Shown piece after piece: positions 8,525 to 16,898 of a stretch of DNA of 64,000 nucleotides. This stretch comes from JBHGXV01 sp041920505. GTDB taxonomy: Bacteria; Bacillota; Bacilli; Brevibacillales; Brevibacillaceae. The position numbers were made by a program, and so were the translations under genes. Below the pieces are notes generated by a model. It was not told the DNA's origin and did not search any database. It was given only the letters and a program-made list of their open reading frames with translations. The DNA lies in contig JBHGXV010000024.1 of assembly GCA_041920505.1 (NCBI GenBank), forward strand, positions 1 through 64,000, written 5' to 3'. The first letter of the stretch is position 1; each line of letters begins with the position of its first letter.

Positions 8525-8821
8525 CTAATAGGAAGACGATGGATCGTACAGCGGATCATAAGGAGCCTGGTAGGCAGGATATCCGCCGTAGTAGGGATAC
8601 GCCGGATAACCCGGATACGTCGGATACTCCGGATACGAGTAGCGCGGATGGTGATGGTAAAACAAGAACGGCGTCAGGGCCAGCAGCGGAAGCAGCGGGT
8701 TGATGTGGTGGTGATGCCCTCTGCTGACAGGCACGAACGGATGTGCAGGGGTCCACATCGTCGGCGCAATCGGCTCCGATTGATGGGATTGCTCTTGTTG
8801 ACTCAATGTGATCACTCGCAT
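8525..8821 (-). CDS. Tyr/Pro-rich small protein, possible spore coat protein
   Basis: 98-residue low-complexity protein. After an N-terminal 60 residues with a HHHH cluster, the C-terminal third is a tandem array of Tyr-Pro units (YPEYPTYPGYPAYPYYGGYP). Such compositions are typical of spore coat and exosporium proteins in spore formers, but no named family is recognised. There is no signal peptide. The frame lacks a strong Shine-Dalgarno before its ATG, and a GTG two codons in is an alternative start. Confidence 0.5.
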   Translation of the reverse strand: MRVITLSQQEQSHQSEPIAPTMWTPAHPFVPVSRGHHHHINPLLPLLALTPFLFYHHHPRYSYPEYPTYPGYPAYPYYGGYPAYQAPYDPLYDPSSSY

Positions 8822-8906
8822 TCTCGTAGGATGTTCACACTGATACTGTATGTGCGTCCGCCCGGAAAGTGAGGCCCCGCGCCGAAAAATAGGCTCGTCT
8901 GCGGGT

Positions 8907-9512
8907 TTACTTCCCTTTTCGCAGTTCCAGTTGCCGCTTCAATAGATACTTGCGCAAGGTATGCAAGTCTTTGCCGGAAATGCCGGTGATTTTGCACCCG
9001 TGCAGGTATCCGTTGTCCTGTTTGACATGCACCACTTCCAGATGGGAGCGGATCGCCTCGTCCTCGCGATTCCGTCCGTACAATTCCGTGTAAAAGGTAA
9101 GCGGCGTCTTCTCCGGCAATGGCCGATCAAAGCGGAAGGCGACGCCGCCGAGGCTGATGTTGACCACTTCGACTTCGGGATCAAGCGTGTACCCTTTTTC
9201 CTGCTGCATGTGCGGCAGGCGGATCCAGCCGGGAACGCTCACGTCGAAGCGCGGATAACGGCGTCGCCCTTCCCGGTATTCGACGACGCTCAACGGGTTA
9301 AACAAAATCAGCCGCTTCGCCTCCTTGGCCAGCACGACTCCCTCGAATGTGTACAGTTCTTCGTAGTTGCGGGTGATCATACACCGCACCGGATCGCCGA
9401 CCGACACTGCCACCGATTCGGAAAAATCGGCGTCGACGATGTCTCCTTCCTCGTAGGTAACGTTTCCCTCGTACATCTTTTTTCCAAGCTGAATCTGAAT
9501 AATGCTCTTCAT
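8907..9512 (-). CDS. PilZ-domain c-di-GMP-binding protein, YpfA/YcgR-like
   Basis: 201-residue cytosolic protein. Residues 1-85 form a YcgR_2-type N-terminal barrel (IIQIQLGKKMYEGNV...GDPVRCMI) and the C-terminal PilZ domain has both c-di-GMP motifs: RRRYPR (RxxxR) and VNISLGGVAF (NxSxxG). Homologues brake the flagellar motor by acting on MotA when c-di-GMP is high; motAB is at 52.8-54.4 kb. The start at 9512 (after GGAGGGGCTGAG) is preferred over the ATG 36 codons upstream. Confidence 0.85.
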   Translation of the reverse strand: MKSIIQIQLGKKMYEGNVTYEEGDIVDADFSESVAVSVGDPVRCMITRNYEELYTFEGVVLAKEAKRLILFNPLSVVEYREGRRRYPRFDVSVPGWIRLPHMQQEKGYTLDPEVEVVNISLGGVAFRFDRPLPEKTPLTFYTELYGRNREDEAIRSHLEVVHVKQDNGYLHGCKITGISGKDLHTLRKYLLKRQLELRKGK

Positions 9513-9636
9513 CTCAGCCCCTCCGGCTCCCGTAATCGTTGCTGTAAATTTTATACCCGTTCCTGCGAAATCCAATCCCGTTTCCGCGAAAAAAAGGTAT
9601 AATAGGGACATTGCTCGCAAGGAGGTTGATTTCCTG

Positions 9637-9810
9637 ATGACACGCTATCAACTGGTAACGCTCGGCTTGGCCATTGCCGTCGCCGCCAGTCTGGTCGGCA
9701 TCGGCATCTCGATCGGCGAAAAAAGCCTCGTCGGCATCATCATCTGCGCCGTGGCTGCCACCCTGCTGATGGGCGCCGGTTTTATGTACAAGAAAAAGCA
9801 CCTGCGCTAA
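9637..9810 (+). CDS. Small two-helix membrane protein, YlaF/DUF5325-like
   Basis: 57-residue protein with two transmembrane helices (about 5-25 and 30-50) and a basic KKKHLR tail. The GIGISIGEKSLVGI segment resembles Bacillus YlaF (DUF5325); function unknown. AAGGAGGTTGATTTCCTG precedes the ATG. Its 3' end overlaps the convergent ytpB by 4 bp. Confidence 0.65.
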   Translation: MTRYQLVTLGLAIAVAASLVGIGISIGEKSLVGIIICAVAATLLMGAGFMYKKKHLR

Positions 9811-10868
9811 CGCCGGACAAGCAAACTGTTGAGATAAAACAGAAACGGCGTGACGCCGCTCGCCTGCCGCATCAGTTTTTTGGCGATCGTGTAGATCTGC
9901 GGCTGGCGCCGGTTCACCTTGCGATCCGCCAGGTAAAAAGCGACCAGCCCGTCGACGATCATCCGGTGAAACGCCGGATTAGGCAGACGGCCGACGCTTT
10001 CCTTGGCCTGTTGGACGAAAAACTGGAGGCGATCCAGCGCTTCCTCGTCTGAGCGGTAATAACTGACGAAGTTGAGGTCGCCGCCTGCGCGGTCTTCCTC
10101 CAGGTCGATCAGATAGTCCAGCAAAATATGCAATCCGCAAATCCACGGAAAATAGGCGGAATCGATTGCGGCGATCTTTTGGCTGTCCAGCCTGGGCTCG
10201 GTCGCGAGCGCGAACAGGGCAAAAATCCCGATCGTCGAACCGGTGACGGCGGCGAACTCCTGCCAGTAGAGCTCTGGATACGAAGGCCGATACTGTTCCC
10301 ACCAGGCGAGCAGTTCGGCCTCTCGTTTGTCGTGGGCGATGTGCTTGTACACCTGCAAGTCGCTGTACAGCCTGGACAACGTCAACGCGCGCCGCTGGAT
10401 CGTCGCGTACGAGGGCAGGGTTTTGATCTGCTCCTGACAGGTGCGCACCAGCGCGGCCAGGAAACCGCCGTCGTCCTTTTCTTCGCGGTAGCGGTAGTAG
10501 TCCCGCACAGGGGCGTCGGGTGTCAGCGCGTCCTGCATCGACAGATGGAGCTGGCGGAAATCCTGCGGATCAAGCGACGTGCTGCGGTCACAGAGATTGT
10601 CCAGATAGTCGCTGATCGTCTGGTAGGCGACGATCAGCGGAACCAGTTTGTCGGCGTAGGAGATCACCTGCGCCGCATAGACCGCTCCGCCCTCGCAATG
10701 GAATTTTTTCGTGTCCATACTTGCCAAAGCCTGTTTGCGCAATTCGGAATCCGGAATCTCCCCGGCTCGTTTGTACCAGGCGGCGAATTCCCGTTCCAAC
10801 AGGGGCTTGACGTAGCGGTACACCCGGTAGAGCAATTGCCACGGATGCCGAATCGGTTTCACGTTCAC
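9807..10868 (-). CDS. ytpB: Tetraprenyl-beta-curcumene synthase
   Basis: 353-residue protein of the DUF2600/YtpB family, which cyclises C35 tetraprenyl diphosphate to tetraprenyl-beta-curcumene, the precursor of sporulenes and baciterpenol. The helical Asp-rich segments expected are present: ISDYLDNLCDRST (first metal site) and HILLDYLIDLEEDRAGGDLNF (second). Length equals B. subtilis YtpB. The start is a GTG after AAAGGCAGGAACGGGAC. Confidence 0.85.
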   Translation of the reverse strand: MNVKPIRHPWQLLYRVYRYVKPLLEREFAAWYKRAGEIPDSELRKQALASMDTKKFHCEGGAVYAAQVISYADKLVPLIVAYQTISDYLDNLCDRSTSLDPQDFRQLHLSMQDALTPDAPVRDYYRYREEKDDGGFLAALVRTCQEQIKTLPSYATIQRRALTLSRLYSDLQVYKHIAHDKREAELLAWWEQYRPSYPELYWQEFAAVTGSTIGIFALFALATEPRLDSQKIAAIDSAYFPWICGLHILLDYLIDLEEDRAGGDLNFVSYYRSDEEALDRLQFFVQQAKESVGRLPNPAFHRMIVDGLVAFYLADRKVNRRQPQIYTIAKKLMRQASGVTPFLFYLNSLLVRR

Positions 10869-11033
10869 GTCCCGTTCCTGCCTTTCACGATGGATTTCCC
10901 CCTCTTTCGCACATTTCTCTATATCTTATCTTACCATAGATTGGCGATTTCTTTCCCTTTGTTCCCCGGTTTGTCATCGACGGCGCCATTCGCGAAATTC
11001 TGACACGCGGCGACGCCGCCAAGCCAAAGGAAA
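10869..11033. other. Intergenic stretch before the island
   Basis: Holds the upstream region of ytpB, including an AT-rich patch at 10900-10960 that probably contains its promoter. Nothing else recognised. Confidence 0.3.
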
Positions 11034-11102
11034 CGAAACAAGCTGACGCCGGTGGAGTACCGACGTCAGCTTGCAGGTGTCTACTCAAATGGAGATTGAC
11101 CA
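11034..11102 (+). pseudogene. IS3-family transposase remnant plus IS end
   Basis: The plus strand reads RNKLTPVEYRRQLAG and then the terminal GTGTCTAC..AAATGG..TTGACCA block, nearly the same as the IS end at 55-140. Only about 70 bp of the element remains. It contains the AAGCTGACG/CGTCAGCTT inverted repeat. Together with the copy at 12011-12052 it brackets the AT-rich cassette. Confidence 0.65.
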
Positions 11103-11123
11103 GCCCCGAGGGACTTCGTTTAT

Positions 11124-11339
11124 TCAAACAGGTTGCATTTGCTTGTAATAATACTCGTCCCTGATAATTTCTGCCCAATATTTAGGGGGATAGTGATAAA
11201 CATAATCAGGATCCTCTTCAAGGCGTCGCAAGAAGGACGAATGATCAAATACGACCTTGAAAGTCTCAGGAAAAAAAAGAGTTAACTCGTCTAAAATTTT
11301 CGATATAAATTTATGATCAATTTCGTTCATTTGGTACAT
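11124..11339 (-). CDS. Small acidic protein, partner of the DUF3990 gene
   Basis: 71-residue acidic protein (about 13 Asp/Glu against 8 Lys/Arg), rich in Tyr and Phe, with no membrane segment and no family I recognise. The ATG at 11339 follows TAGGAGGTGCCAACGCT; an in-frame start 18 codons upstream would overlap the preceding gene and is less likely. It begins 14 bp after the DUF3990 stop, so the two form an operon. Position, size and charge suggest an antitoxin or immunity role, but known DUF3990 partners (DUF3791) are different and usually come first. Function is an inference only. Confidence 0.6.
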   Translation of the reverse strand: MYQMNEIDHKFISKILDELTLFFPETFKVVFDHSSFLRRLEEDPDYVYHYPPKYWAEIIRDEYYYKQMQPV

Positions 11340-11353
11340 AGCGTTGGCACCTC

Positions 11354-11875
11354 CTAAAAGGACACCATTTTGTAAGATAAACTTATTATACACCCAATAG
11401 CCTCTTTTGTATGCAATGATAATTGATTTTGGGTCAAATCCATAGGAGTAATATTGCGTACAAATTCATCAAGTTTGTCTTCGTCATAATTCTCAAGAGC
11501 ATGAAAAAGTTTTCTGCCGCCATCTGCCATGTATCCACAAACATAGTGATAATCGTGTTTACATTGTGGATGTAACCTACAATTCGCGATTAGCTTCCCC
11601 CATTGCCTGTTTGGCTCATGTAAAACAAGGCCATGTAGTCGCTTAAGTCTGTCTAAATCAAGCCGTACAGTAACAATTGCAGGAAAATCTTTTCTAAATG
11701 TATCGTTTGCCTTTCCTCTCGCCCATCGTACAGCTTGATGAAAGTTACTGGTTAAATAAAAACCCTTACCGAAATCAGGAGTGGTAACATTAGCCTCTAA
11801 ATTGATACTTCTACATACACTTTTCGCATTTTGATATGTCGTTCCATGGTAACATTCTTCAAATAGCTGTAACAC
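11354..11875 (-). CDS. DUF3990 protein, ADP-ribosyltransferase-like toxin candidate
   Basis: 173-residue protein. The N-terminal YHGTTYQNAKSV, then DFGKGFYLTSNFHQAVRWA, and the C-terminal QLSLHTKEAIGCI are the three conserved blocks of DUF3990, a family placed in the ADP-ribosyltransferase fold (His in YHGT, Tyr in GFYLT, third site near the HT-EA block). Family members occur beside small antitoxin-like genes. The start is a GTG at 11875. Base composition is markedly more AT-rich than the flanks and codon use differs, which fits recent transfer. Target unknown. Confidence 0.7.
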   Translation of the reverse strand: MLQLFEECYHGTTYQNAKSVCRSINLEANVTTPDFGKGFYLTSNFHQAVRWARGKANDTFRKDFPAIVTVRLDLDRLKRLHGLVLHEPNRQWGKLIANCRLHPQCKHDYHYVCGYMADGGRKLFHALENYDEDKLDEFVRNITPMDLTQNQLSLHTKEAIGCIISLSYKMVSF

Positions 11876-12010
11876 TATTCATTTCCCCAATATATTAGTC
11901 TTTATGAAGAAAATTTACCACATTTTTGGCGATCCGAGAATATTGATAATGTCGGCAAGGAACATTATTCCTACCAAAAAATTTTCGTCCATTAGGATAA
12001 TGCGTTAAGA

Positions 12011-12052
12011 CGAAACAAGCTGACGCCGGTGAGTACCGACGTCAGCTTGCAG
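12011..12052 (+). repeat. IS3 transposase 3'-end remnant, second copy
   Basis: 42 bp matching 11034-11076 with a single one-base deletion that breaks the transposase frame. Same orientation as the first copy, so the AT-rich cassette lies between direct repeats. The AAGCTGACG/CGTCAGCTT stem may act as a terminator-like hairpin after cvfB. Confidence 0.65.
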
Positions 12053-12058
12053 CCTGTA

Positions 12059-13099
12059 TCAGGTGTGTTTCCAGCGATCGAGCGCCTCCCGCTTCAGACG
12101 TGTCCAGCTTTCTTCCTGCTCGATCAACCCGTCCTTGAGCAACTTGCCGAGCGCGCGCTTGAACGCCGCCTTGCTCATGCCGAACGTATGCCGAATCACG
12201 TCCGGTTGCGTGTTGTCCGTGTACGGCATCGCGCCGCCCCGCGCGGCCAGATAGTCAACCAGCCGCCTAGCGTCGGCTTCGTACTGCTTTTCCTTGCGTT
12301 CCCGCATCGAGCCGTTCAGCCGTCCGTCGTCGCGCACATAGCTGACGCGGCAGCGCACCGCCTGTCCCAACCTGAGCGGCTCCGTCATCTCGTCGCGGTG
12401 GATGAACAAGATGTGGTTCTGTTCGGTGAAGACCAAGGCCCCGGCGCCAAGCGTCTTATACACCACGCCGTCCACCCATTGATTCAGCATCTCCCGTCCG
12501 GCCGCATCGGCCATCGACAGAATCGTCTCTTCGCCTGCCGGTTCGCCGAGCAGGCGGCCGTACTTGTCCCGCTTCAGCGTCACCAACAGGCGATCGCCGG
12601 GCTTGGGCCACTCGTGCCTGAGCTTGGGCAAATCGTCGACGAACACCAGCAAATCGCGGGCGATGCCGTTGTGCAAAAAGACCCCCAGCTTGGGCGCCAC
12701 CTCCACCACGTCGAGCCAGCCGTACTCCCCTTCGCGGACGAAAGGTTGGCGCATGGTCGCCGCCAGCCGGTCTTCGTGGTCGTTGTACAAAAAGACCTCG
12801 ACACGCTCGCCAAGCGTAAGCGGCCGTGTCGCCTCGTTGCGGTGCAACAGCACGTCGACGCCATCCTGGCTCAAGAAATAGCCGAAGTCGCTCTCCCGCG
12901 TCACCGGGAGCGAAACGGTCATCCCCGCCCGCAGCGGGCCTGTGAGCAGGTTGGAACCTGTTTTCGCCGCCCTCCCCTGTCGTCGCGCAACCGTCCGGCC
13001 CAAGCCTTGTTTTTTTCCCGGAGCAAACCGGCCGCTCACCTGTCGGCCGGATGCAGGGCGACCGGCCAATCCCCGGCGGTCGCCGCGTCCTGATGTCAT
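12059..13099 (-). CDS. cvfB: CvfB-type S1 RNA-binding protein
   Basis: 346-residue protein of the CvfB/YitL family: three consecutive S1-like domains (FGYFLSQDGVDVLLHRNE, then YGWLDVVEVAPKLGVFL, then VDGVVYKTLGAGALVF) and a C-terminal winged helix (IRHTFGMSKAAFKRALGKLLKDGLI). In staphylococci CvfB affects virulence and RNA metabolism; here it is a general RNA-binding candidate. This copy has an extra Arg/Gly/Lys-rich N-terminal tail of about 50 residues before the first S1 domain. AAGGAAGTGATCCAGG before the ATG supports that start, but an internal ATG at 12922 cannot be excluded. Confidence 0.8.
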   Translation of the reverse strand: MTSGRGDRRGLAGRPASGRQVSGRFAPGKKQGLGRTVARRQGRAAKTGSNLLTGPLRAGMTVSLPVTRESDFGYFLSQDGVDVLLHRNEATRPLTLGERVEVFLYNDHEDRLAATMRQPFVREGEYGWLDVVEVAPKLGVFLHNGIARDLLVFVDDLPKLRHEWPKPGDRLLVTLKRDKYGRLLGEPAGEETILSMADAAGREMLNQWVDGVVYKTLGAGALVFTEQNHILFIHRDEMTEPLRLGQAVRCRVSYVRDDGRLNGSMRERKEKQYEADARRLVDYLAARGGAMPYTDNTQPDVIRHTFGMSKAAFKRALGKLLKDGLIEQEESWTRLKREALDRWKHT

Positions 13100-13175
13100 C
13101 CTGGATCACTTCCTTGTCTTTGTTCGTCCGTTCAACATGCCCGCACGAACGAACGCTCATGAGGCTGTTTCGCCC

Positions 13176-13643
13176 CTACTTCGTAAACTGGCGGCTCAGG
13201 TTGGCCATTTCAATCGCTGCCGTCGCCGCTTCCCATCCTTTGTTGCCTGCCTTGGTGCCGGCCCGTTCGATCGCCTGTTCGATGCTGTCCGTGGTCAGCA
13301 CGCCGAAGATCGTCGGCACGCCGGTGGACAGCGAAATGGAGGCGACCCCTTTGGCGCACTCGTTGCAGACATAGTCGAAGTGCGGGGTTGAGCCGCGAAT
13401 CACCGCGCCCAGCGTAATCACGGCGTCGTAGTTCCCCGACTCCGCCATTTTTTTGGCGATCAGCGGGATTTCAAACGCCCCCGGCACCCAGGCCACGTGC
13501 ACGTCCGCTTCCTCCACACCGTGCCGCTTCAGCGCGTCCAGCGCCCCGGAAACCAGCTTGCTGACGATAAATTCGTTGAACCGGCCTGCGACAATCCCGA
13601 TTTTTAAGCCCGTGCCCACCAGATGTCCTTCGAAAATACGCAT
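13176..13643 (-). CDS. ribH: 6,7-dimethyl-8-ribityllumazine synthase
   Basis: 155-residue lumazine synthase, which condenses the RibA/D pathway product with the butanone phosphate made by RibB. Conserved segments are present: IVAGRFNEFIVSKL, the substrate loop VPGAFEIPL and GAVIRGSTPHFDYV with the catalytic His. Length is normal for the icosahedral enzyme. Last gene of ribD-E-BA-H, 9 bp after ribBA. Confidence 0.95.
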   Translation of the reverse strand: MRIFEGHLVGTGLKIGIVAGRFNEFIVSKLVSGALDALKRHGVEEADVHVAWVPGAFEIPLIAKKMAESGNYDAVITLGAVIRGSTPHFDYVCNECAKGVASISLSTGVPTIFGVLTTDSIEQAIERAGTKAGNKGWEAATAAIEMANLSRQFTK

Positions 13644-13652
13644 GTGTCTCGT

Positions 13653-14855
13653 TCACTCCTTGATAATCTGGAGCAGGTGCCCCAGTTTGTCGTGTTTGGT
13701 TTGCAAATACCGCCGGTTCTCCGGGTGGCTCGGCACCTGGATCGGCACCCGTTCCACCACTTCCAGGCCGTAACCGTTAAGCCCGCGGATTTTGCGCGGA
13801 TTGTTGGTCATCAATAAAATTTTGCCCACGCCTAGATCGCGCAAAATCTGCGCGCCGATGCCGTACTCGCGCAAGTCGGGCGGGAAGCCCAGCTTTTCGT
13901 TGGCTTCGACGGTGTCGTAGCCTTCCTCTTGCAGTTTGTACGCCCTGAGCTTGTTGATCAGACCGATGCCGCGCCCTTCCTGGCGCATGTACAACAGGAC
14001 GCCTTTGCCCGCCTGTTCGATCTGCTGCAGGGCGGCGTGCAACTGCGGGCCGCAGTCACAGCGGAACGATCCAAACACATCGCCGGTCAGGCACTCGGAG
14101 TGTACGCGCACCAGGGTGGGCTCGTCCGGCCGAATCTCTCCCTTGACCAGGGCCAGGTGTTCCTTGTCATCCACCTGGTTGGTGTAGGCGGCTATGCGGA
14201 ACGAGCCGTACTCGCTCGGCAGGGTGACTTCCACTTCCCGCTTGACCAGGCATTCGGTCCGCGTGCGGTAGCGGATCAGCGCTTCGATCGAGATCAGCTT
14301 CAGGTCGAAGCGGCGGGCCACCTCGACGAGTTGCGGCAGCCGGGCCATCGAGCCGTCTTCGTTCATGATTTCACAAATAACCCCGGCCGGATAGCTGCCG
14401 GCAAGCCGCGCCAGGTCAACGGCCGCTTCCGTATGGCCGGCGCGCCGCAGGACCCCGCCTTTTTTGGCGATCAGCGGAAAAATGTGCCCCGGCCGGCGGA
14501 AGTGGTCCGCCCCTTTGCTTTCGTCGAGCATCGCCAGAATCGTCTGTGATCGCTCAAACGCGGAGATGCCGGTGTGCGTGGTGATCTCGTCGATCGACAC
14601 GGTAAACGCCGTTCCCTGCTTGTCGGTGTTCACCTCGACCATCGGCTTGAGGTTCAACTGCCGCGCCCGCTCCTCGGTGATCGGCACGCAGACCAGTCCG
14701 CGTCCATGCGTCACCATGAAATTGATCATCTCCGGCGTGGCCGCTTCCGCCAGGCAGACGAAATCCCCTTCGTTCTCGCGGTCCTCGTCGTCGACGACAA
14801 TCACCGGCTTGCCGTTTTTCAAGTCTTCCAAGGCTTCTTCAATGGTGTGAAACAT
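13653..14855 (-). CDS. ribBA: Bifunctional DHBP synthase / GTP cyclohydrolase II
   Basis: 400-residue fusion. Residues 1-200 are 3,4-dihydroxy-2-butanone-4-phosphate synthase (acidic loop DDEDRENEGDF, and TEAAVDLARLAG). Residues 205-400 are GTP cyclohydrolase II, with the zinc cysteines in HSECLTGDVFGSFRCDCG and the MRQEGRGIGL loop. It supplies both branches of riboflavin synthesis. Third gene of the operon, 28 bp after ribE; GAGGGGGAGACAGG precedes the ATG. Confidence 0.95.
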   Translation of the reverse strand: MFHTIEEALEDLKNGKPVIVVDDEDRENEGDFVCLAEAATPEMINFMVTHGRGLVCVPITEERARQLNLKPMVEVNTDKQGTAFTVSIDEITTHTGISAFERSQTILAMLDESKGADHFRRPGHIFPLIAKKGGVLRRAGHTEAAVDLARLAGSYPAGVICEIMNEDGSMARLPQLVEVARRFDLKLISIEALIRYRTRTECLVKREVEVTLPSEYGSFRIAAYTNQVDDKEHLALVKGEIRPDEPTLVRVHSECLTGDVFGSFRCDCGPQLHAALQQIEQAGKGVLLYMRQEGRGIGLINKLRAYKLQEEGYDTVEANEKLGFPPDLREYGIGAQILRDLGVGKILLMTNNPRKIRGLNGYGLEVVERVPIQVPSHPENRRYLQTKHDKLGHLLQIIKE

Positions 14856-14883
14856 CCTGTCTCCCCCTCGCTGCCTAATCTGG

Positions 14884-15543
14884 TCACGCGAACCCGTGCT
14901 CGCGCAGAAAATCGATCCCGAGCGACTCCGCCCGCTGCGGTTGTCCTTGCGTCACCGGCCCGAGGAGCAGTCGTTCGATGTACTTGCCGATGATGTCGCA
15001 CTCCAGGTTGACGATGTCTCCCGGATACTTGTCCCGCAAGTTGGTATGCCCCAAGGTGTGCGGGATGATCGAAATGGTGAACCCTTCGCCTGTGGTGTCG
15101 ACGATCGTCAGGCTGATCCCGTCCACGGTGATCGAACCGCGCGCCACCATGTACCGGTGCAGGTCGCGCGGCGCCTGGATGTGGAACAACACCGCGTTGG
15201 CATGCGGTTCCCGCGATAGGATCACCCCCGTGCCGTCTATGTGTCCGGAGACGATGTGGCCGCCGAACCGGTCTCCCATCGCCATCGCCCGCTCCAGGTT
15301 GACCACCTGTCCGCGCTTTAGCCGCCCGAGGCTGGTCTTCTTCATCGTCTCCGGCATCACGTCCGCGGTAAAATGGGTGGACGTGAACGACGTCACCGTG
15401 AGACAAACCCCGTTGACCGCGATGCTGTCGCCAAGCCGGACATCCTCCAGCACCTTGTTCGCCTGAATCAACAGCCGACTCCACTGGGCGCCGCCTTCGA
15501 TCGCGGCCACACAGCCCAATTCCTCCACGATGCCTGTAAACAC
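14884..15543 (-). CDS. ribE: Riboflavin synthase alpha chain
   Basis: 219-residue trimeric enzyme that dismutates two dimethyl-ribityllumazines to riboflavin. Two homologous lumazine-binding repeats are seen, starting at VFTGIVEELG and at GHIVSGHIDGTG. The start is a GTG (15543) that gives the invariant FTGIVEE N-terminus; a longer upstream frame would be out of line with the family. 19 bp after ribD. Confidence 0.93.
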   Translation of the reverse strand: MFTGIVEELGCVAAIEGGAQWSRLLIQANKVLEDVRLGDSIAVNGVCLTVTSFTSTHFTADVMPETMKKTSLGRLKRGQVVNLERAMAMGDRFGGHIVSGHIDGTGVILSREPHANAVLFHIQAPRDLHRYMVARGSITVDGISLTIVDTTGEGFTISIIPHTLGHTNLRDKYPGDIVNLECDIIGKYIERLLLGPVTQGQPQRAESLGIDFLREHGFA

Positions 15544-15562
15544 GGCTGTCCGCTCCCCCTCT

Positions 15563-16657
15563 CTACTCGAACTGCGGATAGCCGACAATCCGCAAATCTT
15601 GTTCGCTGATCCGCTCCACTTCGATGTCGCGCAAGGGGATCGCGTCCTCCATCGACAGGATGCCGCTGCCGCCAAACGGCGTCGGCGCTCCGGCTCCGCC
15701 CACCAGTTTCAGCGAGACGTAGCTGATTACCTTGTTGATGGCACGGGCGGCGAGAAACGCCCCGTTGATCGCCGCGCCGCCCTCGACCAACAGCGAGGTG
15801 ATCCCCCGCTGGCCGAGCGATTGCAGCACGCTAAGCACATCCACCTTGTCGCTTTCGTCCAGCCTAATCACCGTGACCCCTTTTTCCGCCAACGCCTGCT
15901 GTTTCGCAAGCGGCGCGCGCTCAGTCGTGTACACCCAGGTGGGGGCGACGCCGTCGTTGACCACGCGGGCGGTCAACGGTATGCGCAGCGTGGTGTCGAG
16001 GATCACCCGCACCGGATGGCGGCCTTCCCCCTCCATCCGTACCGTCAATGCCGGATCGTCGGTGATCACCGTGTTCACCCCGACCAGAATCGCGTCGTAC
16101 TGGTGGCGCAGGATGTGCACTTCTTCCCTGGCGGCCGCACCGGACACCCAGCGGCTGTGTCCCGTCTCGGTAGCCACCTTGCCGTCCAGCGTGCTCGCGG
16201 TCTTCACGGTCACGAACGGCCTTTTGGTGGTGATGTAGTGGAAAAAGATTTCATTCAACTTGCGCGCCTCCGTCTCCAACACACCCACCGTGACGTCCAC
16301 GCCGGCTTCGCGCAAGCGGCCCACGCCCCGCCCGGACACCTGCGGGTTCGGATCCAGCGTGGCGACCACGACGCGCGACACACCCGCCTGAACGATCGCC
16401 TCGGCGCAAGGGGGCGTCCGCCCGTGATGACTGCATGGCTCCAGCGTGACGTACAGGGTGGCGCCCCGCGCCTTTTCCCCCGCCATGCGCAGCGCGTGCA
16501 CTTCCGCGTGCGGTTCACCCGCCTTCAGGTGGGCACCCAGGCCGACGATCGCGCCGTCGCGAACGACGACCGCCCCGACCACGGGATTGGGGCTGGTTTG
16601 TCCCGCCGTACCGCGCGCCATCTGTAAGGCCAACGACATGTAGTCCACATCGCGCAT
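15563..16657 (-). CDS. ribD: Bifunctional pyrimidine deaminase/reductase
   Basis: 364-residue RibD. The N-terminal deaminase has HAEVHAL and the zinc motif PCSHHGRTPPC; the C-terminal reductase begins near RPFVTVKTASTLDGKVA and includes LLVEGGAAINGAFL. It carries out the second and third steps of riboflavin synthesis from GTP. First gene of the ribD-E-BA-H operon. The ATG at 16657 starts the conserved DYMSLALQMARG. No FMN riboswitch is visible in the 240 bp upstream, which is unusual for a Bacillales rib operon. Confidence 0.94.
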   Translation of the reverse strand: MRDVDYMSLALQMARGTAGQTSPNPVVGAVVVRDGAIVGLGAHLKAGEPHAEVHALRMAGEKARGATLYVTLEPCSHHGRTPPCAEAIVQAGVSRVVVATLDPNPQVSGRGVGRLREAGVDVTVGVLETEARKLNEIFFHYITTKRPFVTVKTASTLDGKVATETGHSRWVSGAAAREEVHILRHQYDAILVGVNTVITDDPALTVRMEGEGRHPVRVILDTTLRIPLTARVVNDGVAPTWVYTTERAPLAKQQALAEKGVTVIRLDESDKVDVLSVLQSLGQRGITSLLVEGGAAINGAFLAARAINKVISYVSLKLVGGAGAPTPFGGSGILSMEDAIPLRDIEVERISEQDLRIVGYPQFE

Positions 16658-16898
16658 CCCGGCCACACCCTTTCCATTGGATTGGTTATTTCTCATTATA
16701 CACAATGTTGACCATGACGCCCACGCCGGAAGTGTCCCGGCAAAGGTGAAAGACAGCTTGACGATTTTTACACCTGCTTTACCACCGCGCCTCAAAACCA
16801 TGGTAAAATAGACAAGTCTGCACGGCTTGCACATACACATGTGTTGTCCGGGTTTCTTTGGGACCCGGGAGAATCATCTGCGATGGGAGCGAAACGCG

